64,000 bases of DNA from Ulota crispa (GCA_963920765.1 OY987245.1:7146727-7210726), one strand, 5' to 3'. Shown: positions 44,090-57,662, counted from the stretch's first letter. Notes: a model not told the origin generated them from the sequence alone. Program-made: numbers and translations.

Positions 44090-44486
44090 TACCATCAATT
44101 CCCCTAATACCAAGTTTGTAGCAAGTGCTCAAATGCCTCAGTGGCTTCCACAAACCATGTTTCCAAATTCTCTTGAAAGGGAAGAACTTTTTCAAAGGGC
44201 TAGCGTGAATCAATGTTGAAAGTGGGCAAGGTCAGCTTTTGGATGGCACTTGAAATCAATTGGACAAGGAAAGACGCAAAGAATAAGAATAGCTTGTTTG
44301 ATGGCCCTAATCCTGTGTCTAGGTTGATAATGCTCTAAGGGCCTTCCCTATGCATACAACGTACTGTACATGCCCAGTATGCTAAATCTTACTTATTGAT
44401 GGGTGGTAAATAATACTTTAGAAAAAAAAATTAAGGGCACTAAACATTTTGTTATGAAAATTCTATAAAATTCAAATTTAGGAATG

Positions 44487-44699
44487 GGATGATTTAGATA
44501 CACTCCATCATAAGTTAACTAATTTTGGAAAAAGTTAGAGGACTCTTCATATCAAGCCTCAAAAAGGAAAACTCAACTAAGCTATCAACACAATTGCCAT
44601 CCCTTTGGTGAATGTTCCTTATTGAGGCTTGATTTGGAGAACTCTCTAATTTTTCTTAAAGTTAGCTAACATGTCAGATGGGGTGTATCTAAATCATCC
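44487..44699. mobile_element. Foldback MITE
   Basis: Imperfect inverted arms of about 80 bp: GGATGATTTAGATACACTCC at the left, and GGATGATTTAGATACACCCC read on the opposite strand at the right. Inner words 'tcaagcctcaa' and 'ttgaggcttga' also pair. Target duplication not clear. The remaining 44.7-45.2 kb shows nothing. Confidence 0.72.
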
Positions 44700-45221
44700 A
44701 ACATCTAAGAGCATTTGCACCTACACATATGCAAGGCTCCTCACATGTAATACTTGGATGACAATTGCTTAGGGTCCCTCAAAATGTTCTCTTGACACTC
44801 AACTTGAGCGTATCAAGCAATGGCCCTTGAAATTGTTATTCATTCTAAGTTTAGTAAGCTCTATCTTCTTCTCCATTTGATGATTGGTCAAATAACTACT
44901 TGTGGGGCCAAATTACTATTTGTAGAGCACAATTGAAGAGCAAGGGTGGAGGACAAGAATTTTGAGGACTCTCCAAAAACAAATGGAAAAACTTGATTTG
45001 TTTGAAATTGCATGTAAGGGTGTTGTTGCTCTAAACCCTTATTTTCTTACATTTTCACAATAAAATTCTCAATGCCCTTCAATTTTTTTTTTCATGTTAT
45101 TGTTTAAAGTCTATTGCTGAATATGATTCCAAGCATGTATAACGCTTGCATAGCAGATGCTCTAAATCCCACCCAGACAGGTTTGACCTGTGACAACTGG
45201 GCAAGACCAGTGATACCAATG

Positions 45222-45337
45222 GTATTTTTTTTTTCTGGCGACAAGCTGCCTTTCTTGCCCACTGTATTCTCTTCCCGCCACGTATGCACCAATGTGGATG
45301 CGACATAGCAGCACTCTGTCGCCAGAAAAAAAAAACC
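45222..45337. mobile_element. Poly-T/CTGGCGACA inverted-repeat MITE
   Basis: Begins with ten T then CTGGCGACA and ends TGTCGCCAG then ten A. A relative lies at about 56936-57080. Non-coding. Confidence 0.7.
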
Positions 45338-46271
45338 CTACACATACCATATATAGCTCAAGTGGCTAAAAAATACTGCTAAACGTGCTAAATACTCAAA
45401 ACTCACTCCGATGTTCATATTTCCGTAGCTAACTTACTAATAAAAATTGATTAAAATTTTGCTAAACATACCCGGCTAGGAGGGTCAGACTCTCAGTCTC
45501 CCAGAATGAGCTGGCAATTGAAAGGTGCGACCATTGCCGTGTTCAGTTCATCAGACACGAGCTCTAGCCTAAAAACATATCAAACTTGGGAATCTGGGGT
45601 GAGAGCCATGAATCATCAAGCACAAGCCTGAACTGACGACGGAAACTAAAACTCCAGGTAAAGCACCGAATCCAGTCCCCCGCTCAACTCAACACTTCTT
45701 CCAGCTTCTGCGACATTTGGTTTTAATTCCCAAGTCCGTGCATATTTCCCTCGCAGCGATTTTGTGGGCGCAACTGTCGGCAGTACTGTCAACTCAAACC
45801 TGGATAGCGAGGCTGACTAGATACATCATCACATGGTCTCGTGCAGGACGCCACTTCGTGTGAGCTCGGTAGTAGTCGTCCATCTGGTTTCTAAGCTACT
45901 CATTTACGATAAGTTACCAAACAGAAACTAGTGATTTGTGCCTGGGAGTTGACGAGCTTCTCCGAATGCGGTGCTTTGTGTACAAAATTACTAGCTGGTC
46001 CGTGTCCTGGAGCTATTGTATCTACCCTTCTGTGTATTTGCAGCCCTTACAGAGTAGCTTCTGGTAACTAGAACGAGAGACCAGGAGTAGCTTACAGGTC
46101 TTCTGACCTAAAACGGAGAAGAGAGAGAGGGTACCACTACCACAGCTACATGTGAATGTGATCATCTTACGCAAGCTAGTGAGCTCCACAGCGTGTTCCA
46201 TTGTGTGCACGTTTCGAAGCAGGTCGGTGGTGAGACACTCCGTGAAGAAGCGCAGTCCGAAGAGGGCAAGC

Positions 46272-49200
46272 ATGGCAGCAGCAGCGCCGGAGGCTGACGG
46301 TGCAACACAGAATGCGGCAGCGGTGGTGATCCAGAAGTCGTATCGCGGGTATGGAGCACGACGCAAGCTCGCCGATGCAGCCATCATGGCCAAGTCCTTT
46401 GGCTGGTACGCGCCCCTTTAATTTGCCTTTGTAGGGCTTGTCTGTTGATTTGTCTGTCGAGACCGCCATGGTCGAGCAGCTCTTCTTCGGCGCCTCGGCA
46501 ACAATAATCTAGAGTGAAGCAGTGAAAGCCTTTGCTTTGTCTTTTCTCTCGTGAGCTGTGCACTCTTTCTCCTCTACATTGTCTGTCAAGCTTTTGATAT
46601 TCTACACACGATTTTAGATATTCGGTATCATGAGCAGTGAATGGCTTTGTTGTTACTCTACACCTTTATGCCATTTTTGCGCATTTGTAACATTGTAAAG
46701 TAGTGGTTGTAAAAAGATGTCTTTCCGGTTCATGGAAGGAAAAAGTAATTTATTTATTATTAACATGGAGAAATAATTAGAGTATCTCCACCGGTGCTTG
46801 CCACACCTGGCTCGTTCAGAGGTTTCCATCTATTTTGAAGTGCCCTCAAGTTCCTTGATCTTCACCCATGCTTTTTAACCCCTAAATGCCCAAGGCACCA
46901 AATTTTGGTGGTTTTTGCATTAGAATTTGGGGCCTTAGGCATTTAGGGGTTAAAAAGGTGGCCTTGCACTTCAACATGTCTCATAAATAATCATGTTAAC
47001 TTTTACCAAGGAAAGTAGAGGATAACGTTCATTAAACTTAAGATGAATAGTGTTTTGAAGGGTCATTGCTAGACACGCTAGGATGGAGTTTCTTGAGAGG
47101 GTTTTGAAAGGGAGCACTTTTCATCCACTTTAGGCAAGTGTCAAACCTTGGGAGGACACTGGTGGAGATGCTTTTAGGAGAGAAAATCATTTGCAATTGG
47201 TGTTAGATACTCCTTTGGTATAGATACTTGTTGCTTGATTGCATGATGTTAGTGTGGCTTTTTTCTATTTGCTTCTTTGTTGGATATTGTGTTTGTTGCA
47301 TTTTTTATTGAATAATTTCCTTTTACCCTATTGAATAATGTTATGTCATTAAACCTCAATTATGTATTTACTAGGGTGAGTCTATGTCTTCCTAATTTAG
47401 GAGTAGAATAAAGCAAGGTTGGTGATTGGTGATTGCAATAATCTTGACTCTCCCCCTATCATTTACAATCATGTCTGTGGATAGGTCATTGTGCCATGGT
47501 GGTTGTTATGACACTCTAGTTCAAAAACAATTTACCACATTTGCAATGAAAGAGTCAAGTTTAAGTGAGATGAGTAATATGATTGCTGTAAAGGGGAAAA
47601 AAGAAATATTTTATCACCCATAGAAGATTATGTGCTTAAGGAGATCAATTGATTCTGGTTGTGGCTCTAATTGTGGGTTTTTTGATAATTAGTGTTAGGT
47701 CAAAGGATTACTTAAAGCAATGCATTAAATACCATGTTGTATCATAGATTGACTAATTTTCTTAGCAATGAATGAGCCTTGTACTCTAATGAAGTTTTTT
47801 TTCAAAATAATTGACAAGATTGAGTTTGCATATAAACAGGTGGAACTTATTGGACTCAGTGGGTCTCCAAGCATATACTGAGCATTATTATGCACATTCT
47901 GATTCTTGGAAGGCTAGGGACAATTGGAAACGTTTGAATCGAAAAGCTGCAAAGGTGAAGAGCTCTCTCCAATCAACTCTTTTCTTTTCAAGTCAACTTG
48001 CGGGCCATGGCCTACTATTGAACCCTCTATATCCCAATGTTGCACTCAATATTCCAAGTTTATCATGCTAGTTCTATCAAATATGTACATATAGTCTAAA
48101 TGTTGACTTGTCACCTTGGTGTTAATAACTTTAAAAATGCTTAGCAAGAAATATACAAGAATACAAAATAATATTTTGAGGTTCAAAGACCCCATCATTC
48201 TTAGACTAGTCATATTAAAATGCAGTTTTGGAATTCTAACTCCTATTCTCAGAATAAACGATGCAACCTTTAATGAGCTATTACATCATGTCTCTCTACA
48301 CCAAAGTCCTTCAAGCCATTCTTTGTGAAATAAGTCCTCTACCCTAAGCCCTAAACCCTGAACCCTAAAATTCTATCCTCAGCCTTCTTCCTGCTCCCTG
48401 TTCCACTGGCTCCAACATTATCAGGAGTAATGCATCCTGAGAAATAGCTGTTGGTGAAGTGCAGGTTGGCAAAGGATTGTCGAAAGATAGCAAGGGTCTC
48501 AAGCTTGCGCTCCAACATTGGCTTGAAGCTGTGAGACACTCTTCCTTGCACTGCTTTCGTTTCCTCAGAGCAAGAATTTATGTGCAACATCAAAGTAGTT
48601 ATATTCCTTCCCATAGAAATTGCGGCAAAGTTCTTCATCACTTTTCTATCAACAGGGTTTTCTGTAAACTTCGACAACATTAGGAACTTTGACATCATAA
48701 GGTCCCATGCTGATTCGGAGGCCAATGAGTTATGGAGAAGACTGTTTTTGTGATGCTGTCTAATATTTCTTAAGACAGTCCAATTCTACTGGAAAAAAAA
48801 AATTCTGTTTTGAATCCATACTTTGCATACCTCTTGTGGGTTGAAGTACTCCATGTATTGATGGACATGGCTGGCCGTGACATGCAGGTGGACGCAAGGC
48901 ACAGATATGGACACAACTTGCGCCCTTATTATTCCCATTGGCTTCAACTCGACACTCACGAACCGTTGTTCTATTGGTACTAGTCATATTATGCTGGCTT
49001 TCTTCGTTGTACCGTTATGTAAGCTAGGGTTTAGTGAGTTGGTCGAATGCACTTGTAAACATTATTGTTTCGTGTTTGGCAGGTTGGATGTTGGAGAAGG
49101 CAGGCACATTGAATTGCCAAAGTGCTCTCGAGCCAAACTTGCACAGGAAATGATCGACTATCTTGGTCCTGTAAGCCACTTTTCCTATATGGCTTTCAAA

Positions 49201-51131
49201 ACAGAGCATCTAATGTAACATTCTTCAGTAGTATTAGCATATCACCTCTCTGAGACTAGTGCCAGCGAAGAGTTTATTTAGGGCAAAGTCATGCTTAATA
49301 TAAAAAAACGGTGTTTGGCATGCTTGCACATGTGAAGAGAATGGCTCATCGATTTGAAGGGCTTTCACTTGTACAAACGGTGCTCAATTTTGCAAAACAA
49401 GGTGTCAGGAGTTCTCTTCATGTCAGTTCAGAGAGTGCTCCATTAGGGTTCTCTGGAATGCCATGAATAATTGAGAGGGTTTCTAATCCTCATTTCAGAT
49501 CTCCAGCGTATCCTCCCCTTCAGAAATGTTGTTCATGTCAGTAGCCTAACAATTTCAAGTTTTGTTTTTTATTCTTTTGTGCTTGAATTCGCAGGAGCAG
49601 AGAAAACACTATGAGGTCGAGATTTACGATGGCAAGTTAGTTTACAAACTAACCGGGGAGCTTCTGGACACTGGCGTCTCTGACAACAGTGACGACCGTT
49701 GGATCTTTGTGATGAGCCCGTATGGGAAACTCTACGTTGGCAAGGTATACTTGTTATAAACACTTCTCATGCTTGATTGCAAAGGGTTATTAAACTCCAG
49801 TTTTGTTGACTTCTAACTCACATTCGCTACAGATCTGTTCAATTACTTAGTTGTACATTGTTGTACAGAAAGCAAAAGGGGGGTTTCAGCACTCCAGCTT
49901 TTTAGCTGGAGGTGCCACAATTGCTGCTGGCCGGCTCTCCGTTCGCAACGGGACCTTGCAGGTTGGTACACACTCTCAATATCAAACTTGTTCTGAGTGT
50001 TGAAGATTAATGGGTTGAATATTTTAGGATGTTCATTTAAGTTATAGCTTGTTTTGGAACTTTTGGATACCATGAAAGAGAACGTATTCCACAATTCATG
50101 AAGAAGCCTCCTAAAGTGATCATGTGAAGGCCTCTCCATGACACAAGAAGAGGCTTGTGATTACTCATTGTCACCATAACATTATCTGCTCATTATAACT
50201 AGTAAATGGTGCATTTCTCTTTGCGATGAAGCGCAAACAACAGAATGTGATTTTAAACCCTCTTCGTAAGCTTTAGGAGTCAAAGTGGTGTTCTTCCAGA
50301 GTAAGGTTGAAGTAGAAACATCCTTTTTCTACAAGCATCTCTGAGCTAAATCTATATAGTCAAAACTGAGTGAATGAAATATTTCCTACTAACTGGGTTG
50401 TGGTGGCTCTGTGATTAGCTTATGGAGGCTCACAGTGGACACTACCGACCAAGCGCAGAGAACTTTGAGTCACTCATTCGATTGTTAATTGAAAAAGGAG
50501 CTGATCTATCATTGGCCAAGGTAAAGCCTTCCCTCAAATGGTTTTATCTTTTGTTTTAACCGCAAGTTTCTTACTGATTGTATCAGCCAGCTGCCTCGTA
50601 AATGTTACGGAACGCAGTCCTGTTGCTTTGTCTCATATGGAGCATTGTGGTTGAAAAAGAGGAGGGTGTACAGTACAGTCCTCTTTCATGCTCAAAGACC
50701 CGTAGATGTGCAGGATCTGACGGTATTGATGTAGTACATGTGAGTGACAAGAATTGGGCACGGTGTGTTATCAGGTGGATTTGGTGTCCGAAGATGTTGT
50801 CCAGAAGAAACACGGGAAGGAAGTGGCAGGAGCAGTGCGGACCGTCATTGAAGAAGGCGACAAAGATGACCATGTGGCAGTGAAGGTTGAAAATCAAAGC
50901 CTAGTTTCTGTCGGCAGTGGAATAGAGCTCGTCACAAACTTGGTTTTTACCCAAAGTGCTGCAGAGAAGCCAAAGTTGAGCAAGGAGCCAATCGTCGCAG
51001 CATCTGTCGTCCCGGATAAGTCTCCAGGGTTTTCCAGAAATTCCAGCTTGGCCGCTTTGCAACCTGACAATCGTCAGCAAGCCTTGCAAAAAGTACGTTT
51101 TGGAGGCCCTAAAACTGCGGTGGTCAGTTGA
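46272..51131 (+). CDS. IQM-like IQ-motif (calmodulin-binding) protein
   Basis: Nine coding exons join in frame: 46272-46405, 47840-47954, 48465-48530, 48888-48976, 49083-49170, 49595-49744, 49869-49961, 50419-50520 and 50775-51131, all with GT/AG introns, giving about 397 residues. Start: 46272 is the first in-frame ATG after a TGA. One IQ motif ([17 protein letters not shown], about 16-32), then the IQM core: [89 protein letters not shown] and [12 protein letters not shown]. The family binds calmodulin and acts in plant stress, hormone and growth signalling. The N-terminus is shorter than in Arabidopsis IQMs and the C-terminal tail is low in conservation. No lesion seen. Confidence 0.93.
46879..46949. 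mobile_element. Short piggyBac-like hairpin in IQM intron 1
   Basis: 71 bp between TTAA 46875-46878 and 46950-46953. CCCCTAAATGCC at the left pairs with GGCATTTAGGGG at the right, and almost the whole element folds. The smallest member of the TTAA class here. Confidence 0.8.
48340..48370. repeat. Short telomere-like CCCTAAA cluster
   Basis: Four degenerate CCCTAA(A) words in about 30 bp within IQM intron 2. Too short to imply a telomere relic; possibly a repair filler. Confidence 0.6.
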
Positions 51132-52390
51132 AATCTTGTCACTTCTACTTAGTGCTCACAAATGTGGCTACATTTAGCAAACCCAAACAGCTACAAAAGG
51201 TACCTACCACAACTTTGAATTTGATGGCCCCATGAGACCTATCATTATATTTTGGAATAAAAAACTCACAATTACAATTACCTAAAAAAATGTGTGCAGT
51301 TTTTGTGAATTTTTTTTTGCTTTTCATGAGACCATGTCAAAATCAAATGAAAAATGGTTTTTCTCTGTCCTACAAAGTGTTTTTTTAAAATCAGCAGACA
51401 AAACTATTTGCCTTGGCATTTAAAGGTTAAGCTTATTTTATTTCAACAAGTAAACTTTATGACCCTGAGGTTTCTCAAACTTTAGATTTAGAGGCAATTG
51501 GAGAGCATACTAGTTCTTTATCAATGACCACGTCTTTTTTTAGTGCCAACTCTAATGGTCATAGTGGAATAATTGGAATCCTCCACTCATCAACCTTTTC
51601 AGGTTGTATTTTCAATATTTTGATTAATAGAGAGATTGAAAGGGGTACTACATTTTGATTTTATCAATCTCTAAATTGCTTGTTGATTTGGATTCTATTT
51701 GTGTTCTTTTTGAACTCGTGCTTTGCCATTCATCTCTTAATTTGTACAAAACTGTGAATTTGTAATTCATCTCCTTGACTATTTTTAAATTTAGTTTTGG
51801 GATGCTTTTAATCTACTAGTTTAAGAATATTTTAAAAGTAGTCTTGGGAAAGAGTCCAACACACCTTTCACGGTCATAGGTTCCTCACTAAATAAAAACA
51901 AAATCTCTGCTCACATGCTCTTTTGCTTACACCCTATGCTGACATAATTGCATTCTTTCTCCACAGCACAAAGTCCTTATTGAACTCATATTCTTTACTT
52001 CCAATCTGAAGTGCCCTTGTTTAACGTTATTGGATGGGTTCAATATGAACGAACAGTTTTTAGCTTCTATTGCCTCTGAGACTGACATGTTCGTAAACCT
52101 CTTTAAACACATCAACAACAAACTCTTAAACGAGTCGACAATGCAACACACAGACATTCGTGAAGTGTCTTCAAAAACCGTTTATCAAAAAGTTTTGAAT
52201 CTATACAAGCCAGGCACTCTGCCACAAAGCTTTTTATAACGTAAATAGATATATAAACAATCTCATCCACAATCCTTATTTACATTTTCCAGGTGCGCAT
52301 TTTGACAACTGGGCATTGCAGTGAGACTATCATAATAATGTACATAAGCTACTTACACAACACATTTTTACAGAGGAGGTTGGTTAGCTA
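51132..52390. other. Intergenic space between two convergent genes
   Basis: 3' flanks of the IQM-like gene (+) and the PPR gene (-). AT-rich with poly-T tracts and a possible decayed MITE at 51170-51430. Open frames here are short and without motifs. Confidence 0.5.
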
Positions 52391-55300
52391 TCACAACATC
52401 CTGATTATACACAAATTAAGAGCATCTATGTAGAAATAGAGTAAGCAGGGCTCGATCATTCCAACTTTCGCCAGTGTTTTGCACAAGTGCAGATACTGGG
52501 ACACCAAACCAGTTTTCTGCAAAGACCGGAGAACTGCAAGCATGACATGAGAATCAGGACGCAATCCACGGCTCAACATCAGCTCCAGTGCTGCCGAAGC
52601 CTCTGCAACGTTTCCTCCTTTCAAAAACCCTCCAATCAAGACGGTGTAGGTTTTCTTCACAGGCATGGGACCCATATCCTTCATTCTGCAGAAATCAAAA
52701 CCTCTTCTATCAGAAGTTTAGAGATTAAGGCAGACACACCCATTCCCTATCAGTCCCCAATTCCGCACCCTACTTCTTAGGGTTTCACCACACAGTGTTG
52801 AACCCATAGTGGAGCAGTGAACTCTACTTGTACAAGCAAATTTGCCACATGTCAATTGCTAAGTTAGTTTGGGAGGGTTGGGATTGGGATTGTCAAGTGC
52901 CACTATAGGGACACATCCAAGCAATTTCAAGGTTAGTCTAGAGTTGCTAATAGGGACCCTATGAGTTGCAACTTTGCCCTCTAATATAAAATACTCTACA
53001 ATACTTTTTTTCCACAAAAATTAAATTGCGTTCCATGATAGCTTGTTGAAAGGCTACCCCTACAAAAAAATTTCCTGAATTTTCCAAGACCTTGAGGTAC
53101 CCCAAACCCCTAAACGGTAGGATATGGGTCTGTCTACGTTAGAACAAAGTGCAAACATATGACGGTTTCCAAACACTAAGTTAGTCTGCTCTAATTGCGA
53201 CCCTCACATTTAAAGCGTTCCATAGCAAGTCCAAGAATGGATATGAGATGGTTCTTGAATGGACCTTTCTTAGTATTAAAAAAAAGGTGTATTTTATTGC
53301 AAGAGCCAATCATACTCCTCTATTCACTTGATCTCTTTACAAGTTGCAAGGGGACGCTTTATGGGAGACCTAGAGTCACAAATCGGTGTCTACTACAAAA
53401 ATCTTTGAAAATTCATCAACAATTCAATAATGCTTCAAAAAATATGAAAAAAATTGGGTTACATTTAGCATCCATTTCTCTTTGACGGAAATTAGGCAGA
53501 AAATCTTCATGTCTTGAAAAGCCCATGAAAATCCAGAACAGCCCTTAAAGTGACGGTTTTAGAGCGACTACCTTAGAACTGAACAAATCTATAAATAATG
53601 GTGTAACATTCTTCTTTTAACCCCCATTTTGAATACATGCATCTGATGGAATAATAAAAAGGGTAATTCAAATGAATAACTTTAGTATAAAAAAAAGCTT
53701 CAATTCTGGAGTACTTAGGAGTTAGAAATTGAGACTTACCGACGAAGAATACGAAAGGCAGCCTCTCGATGGCTTCCATACCCACAAATGCCGATAACCG
53801 TGTTGTACATTTCGACAGGTGGCTCCCGTCCTGAGAATTTCATCTGCCAGAGGGCCCGCTCTGCATCCAGACCCTTCCCTGCAATGCAATACATGGCCAA
53901 GAGACGTTCATAGAGGCCTGGAATTTTATCAGGAGTCCCTGTTTTCTCCGCCCACTGGACAATCTCCTCGGCCTCTCGGTGGAGGTGCTCTTCGTAGGTT
54001 GTGAACGCTTCATTTTCATGTTTTTCCAAATCCTGTAGTGCTCCACTCTGGATGAGCATCCTCACGTGTCGTTGGACCCTAGTGAACTGCACAAACAAAA
54101 AATATATATATACACATCCATTACACCGATGAAATTTGACACCATATAATACAATCTGATTAATTGAATCGGTTATTTCTAAGCCATGAATCCTTGATCC
54201 TTGAGGAGTTAAAACCCAAAGAAAACTCTCCTAAACAAGCACTTGATATCTACAGCATTTTAATATAATACAATATTGTGCAATAAGATTCATGAAAGTT
54301 ACTGAATTCTTCAAAAAACATTCAAGCATTGAATTGTGACTAAATATTGAGACTGTATATGGTAACTCCAAGATCAAAAAGGCAACAGAAGGAAAAAGGA
54401 ACGTACCTGCTCCTGTTCTTTGACTGTAGCAAGCAGTGCCGCACTGTAAGCAGAAACACAGAGCTCAAACCCACATTCCCGCAAAGTACGCACTAGCTCA
54501 ACAGCCTCCTTTTCCTCTCCTATTCTCACCATCTTCAAGAGTAGAAACGCCACAGGATCTTCCGAGTCGTCATCCACCCCTATTTCCAGCATTTTTTTCA
54601 CGAAACACAGCGCTTCCACCTTCCTACCTCTGTCAAAATATGAAGATATGATGGCTTGTATAATGTGAAACTCTGGTTTCAAACCCACGCAATGCATATC
54701 CTGCAGCACATTTATCAATTTCATCAGAAACAGAACTTGCAAGTTCTGGATTTACCCCCTCAAGTGCCTAAATGGCCAAAATTGATTACTTCCTTATCAA
54801 CAAAAGCTTGAAAATGGATCCAAAAAAAGTAACAGAATGCACCAATTCCCTCCGTTTTTCACCGACACAAACGTGTATAAAAAGTGCACAAAGCGGTCAC
54901 AAACTCGAAGCATAAAGTTTGAAAAAGTTTGGAAATTGAAATGGCTGACCTGCAGCAGGCTCTTCACTTCCTCCACAGACCGTTCACCTTCGACTAATTT
55001 CATGACCCATTCGTACATGATGGACATCATCAGTTTCTGAGTCTCGTCTCGAACACGATTCTCCTTTTGCATCCACTCGTAGACTTCGAGCGCACACCAC
55101 GAGTCTCGCCCTTCCTGAGCAAAATACGAAAGCACGAGTTCCAAGTCCTTGGCAGACAACCGTTCCTGCATGCCTCCCAGCACCTCCGCCGGCTCTCTCA
55201 CCATGATTTCCAGCTCAAAAATGGCTTCTCTGAAAGGCTCCTCAGATCTGTGTTCCGCTGCATCACAGCTCCCTCGGTCATCTCGTGAGCAAAGTACGAT

Positions 55301-55510
55301 CCAGGTGTCTCCGGATGTGACCTTGGACGTTGGTCTCAGAACTCGATCACTGCTCTTCATACAAAAACCCTTCCTGCATCCCTGCTTCACAACCCTTGCC
55401 TTGCTCAGAGCTGATACTGCCGTGGCAAGGGCAGCGGTCTTGTCATAGTTTTGAGCACATGGTCGCAGAGATGCACCATGGGATATTGGATGGACGGCGC
55501 AAAAAGCCAT
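52391..55510 (-). CDS. PPR protein, At2g30100-like, probably plastid-targeted
   Basis: Four exons on the minus strand, 55510-54950, 54700-54407, 54086-53740 and 52685-52391, join in frame with GT/AG introns to 498 residues. The start ATG is at 55508-55510. The N-terminus is rich in Ala/Ser/Lys/Arg, fitting a plastid transit peptide. Conserved blocks I recall from Arabidopsis At2g30100 and its relatives: LSAKDLELVLSYFAQEGRDS, WCALEVYEWMQKENRV, DMHCVGLKP, YERLLAMYCIAGKGLDAER, LWQMKFSGREPP and a C-terminal IEPCLLYFYID...IIRML. Helical PPR-like repeats of about 35 residues are visible in the second half. The family binds RNA in organelles; the specific target is unknown. No lesion seen. Intron 3 holds two MITEs. 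Confidence 0.9.
52728..53139. mobile_element. AGGTAG-family element in PPR intron 3
   Basis: Ends AGGCAGACACACCCATT and ATGGGTCTGTCTACGT with TA on both sides (52726-52727 and 53140-53141). About 410 bp, non-coding. Confidence 0.65.
53184..53573. mobile_element. AGGTAG-family element in PPR intron 3, second
   Basis: Left end GTCTGCTCTAATTGCGACC. The right end on the opposite strand is AGGTAGTCGCTCTAAAACC. TA at 53182-53183 and 53574-53575. It lies 44 bp from the previous element. Confidence 0.65.
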
Positions 55511-55945
55511 TGCTTCGTAGGTGGGGATGTAGAAAGTACTACATCAGAATGCAAAGCTCCACAGGTTTTCCTCACACTCAAAAGATCCTGCAATCAAATA
55601 ATTTGAAAAATTTCATCAAAATGTGACTTTGACCTAAAATCGAATCTAAGGTGAGTGAACCAACAGTTTCCTAAAAAAGACCTAAGTATGTGCAGACTAT
55701 AAATCGAGTTTACAACAACATTTGAATCTCTTTGTTTCAATTCAACAAGTGCAATCCTGCAAATCACAAACACTGGTCCATGATGTGACAGCAGTTTTCT
55801 CTAAATTTCAATGAAAATCCGGCCATTGAATCCATAAGGCTCACCAACTCGCCAGTTCCCGAACAAGTTTGCTCAACCCCGGTTGTGACCGAAGCAAACC
55901 CTTCCGAATATCGAAACACAAAGGGTCACAAACAGATGACTAAAA

Positions 55946-55984
<39 letters not shown>

Positions 55985-56700
55985 TCGCCGTCCGAGCGAA
56001 CCCTCGAGTGTCAACAATTCTTCACATCCGAAGAAATCAACAAAAAAAAAGACTATAACAAATGGTGATGGCAAAACGAAGCCATCCAAGGTAGAAATTT
56101 ACACACTTTTTGAAAAAGGTAGTAGATATACCAGGTACCGCACAAATTACCTGCAAGCATGAAAAACACCGTCGTAATGATTCTCCCGAATTCAGCTCAT
56201 CCGCCCATCGAGAGAGTGGAGATTTGAAATGGGAAGTGAGCACCGCATCGCTTGAACAGGGCAACGATCCATGAAAGCTCACCCGGGCCCTCTGTTCTTA
56301 CAACAACGCGCCTCGTCTCATCATCGCAACTCCTCCACACCGCCCCGAGAAAAGGAAAAGGAAAAAAATTAATAAAAAATCGGTGACCCCACCCATGCAA
56401 ATTCCAAAACTCCCAGTCTCCCTCTCTCTCACTGTGTCTGTGTCTGTGAATGGGCCTCTCTCGCGTCTTCTACTACGTCCACTGTCCACCGTTCTGACAG
56501 TCAACTGAATTGAGCAATACGGTATTGCTGCACCGTCTGATGCTCTCGAGCGCTCGGTCAGGTCTACAAGCAGTCGCGTGGATGCGGTAGATCTGCTATC
56601 AGGGTCGATGGTGGAGGCTGGCAGGGCTGGTTTCTTATATTTTCCCTGTTTGTTTGTTGGGTGTCAGTATGTCTGAATAGGGGATTAGGCCATTAGGGGC
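55511..56700. promoter_or_regulatory. 5' flank of the PPR gene
   Basis: Contains a (GA)n tract at 55951-55982, a common feature of plant leaders and core promoters, and GC-richer sequence to about 56500. No exact transcription start can be read. Frames here are short. Confidence 0.4.
55951..55982. repeat. (GA)n microsatellite
   Basis: Sixteen GA dinucleotides, in the presumed leader or promoter of the PPR gene. Confidence 0.95.
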
Positions 56701-56935
56701 AGGTCAAGCCTCCTCAAGGTGCACACCGCGATCTTTCAGGGCGTGGCACTCAATGGTAGTGGTCCATATTGGGGCGTGTCTTACAGTAAGCCGTGCATGC
56801 AGAACAACCGTACAGAGATACCCGTATGAATGGCGCATATATGTATATAGGATGGGTAGGCGGTTTATGCTGGATTCACACTTGGACTTAAGAATTTGCA
56901 AAGAGCGGGGAAGTAAGGGTTTGGTGAAGGGCAGG

Positions 56936-57080
56936 GTTTTTTTTTCTGGCGATAAATAGCCAAATTTGATACAGTAAGGTTCGAAATACACAAATGCAAT
57001 GCAGTCCCTCAAGATTTCCACCTCACTGCAGAGGACACGTTTGTGTATTTACTATGCAGCTACAGTGCAAAAAAAAACCC
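56936..57080. mobile_element. Poly-T/CTGGCG inverted-repeat MITE, second copy
   Basis: Starts GGGTTTTTTTTTCTGGCG and ends GCAAAAAAAAACCCT. Relative of 45222-45337. Confidence 0.55.
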
Positions 57081-57590
57081 TAGTGAAGGGTGTGTTCGCA
57101 CCAGTTGCTAATTTAGTCCACAAGCCTGGCTCACAAGTCTGGTTTCAGGGTCGTAATAGCTGTTCCTAGCAAAATCAAGAGATAAGATTGTGTACTTTTT
57201 GGAAAAAACTCATGGTTTATCTTATCGGTAAATCTTTGCAATATTGAAGATGTGAAAGATCATCGGGATTGTTAGGGGGGTTTTTAGTATTCTCCCATGC
57301 CATGCTCGATTACGGTAGACCCAATTGACTAAAATCGCCCAACTTTTGGGTAATGGGCCCCGCTGCTAACGACAGCTGCTTTGATTGCGCCAACGTCAAG
57401 GGCCTTGCACATCTATGAACTTAAATATAGAGGCACCACTAGTCTTGAGCATTACCACCGGAGCATGAGAATTGAGGTATTGTTTTGAGTATTATGAATT
57501 CAACATCAACATCTTCCATAGTATCAGGTATGTTTCCCTTGTCAAATTCTCATGTTGTGTTGCTGTTGTGCTTTTATTGAATTCATACAG

Positions 57591-57662
57591 TGTACTTGTG
57601 AGATACAATGTACTTGTGAGATACAATGTACTTGTGAGATACAGTGTACTTGTGAGATTACT
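57591..57662. repeat. 18-bp minisatellite, four units
   Basis: Four copies of 'tgtacttgtgagataca' plus one base at 18-bp spacing (57591, 57609, 57627, 57645). The unit is a multiple of three, so an open frame across it repeats LVRYNV; there is no other sign that it is coding. Confidence 0.92.

Noticed and set aside
48340-48370. Interstitial telomere
   Set aside because: Only about four degenerate CCCTAAA words; too short to claim a telomeric origin.
49562-49759. Separate small gene
   Set aside because: It is exon 6 of the IQM-like gene read through its splice sites.
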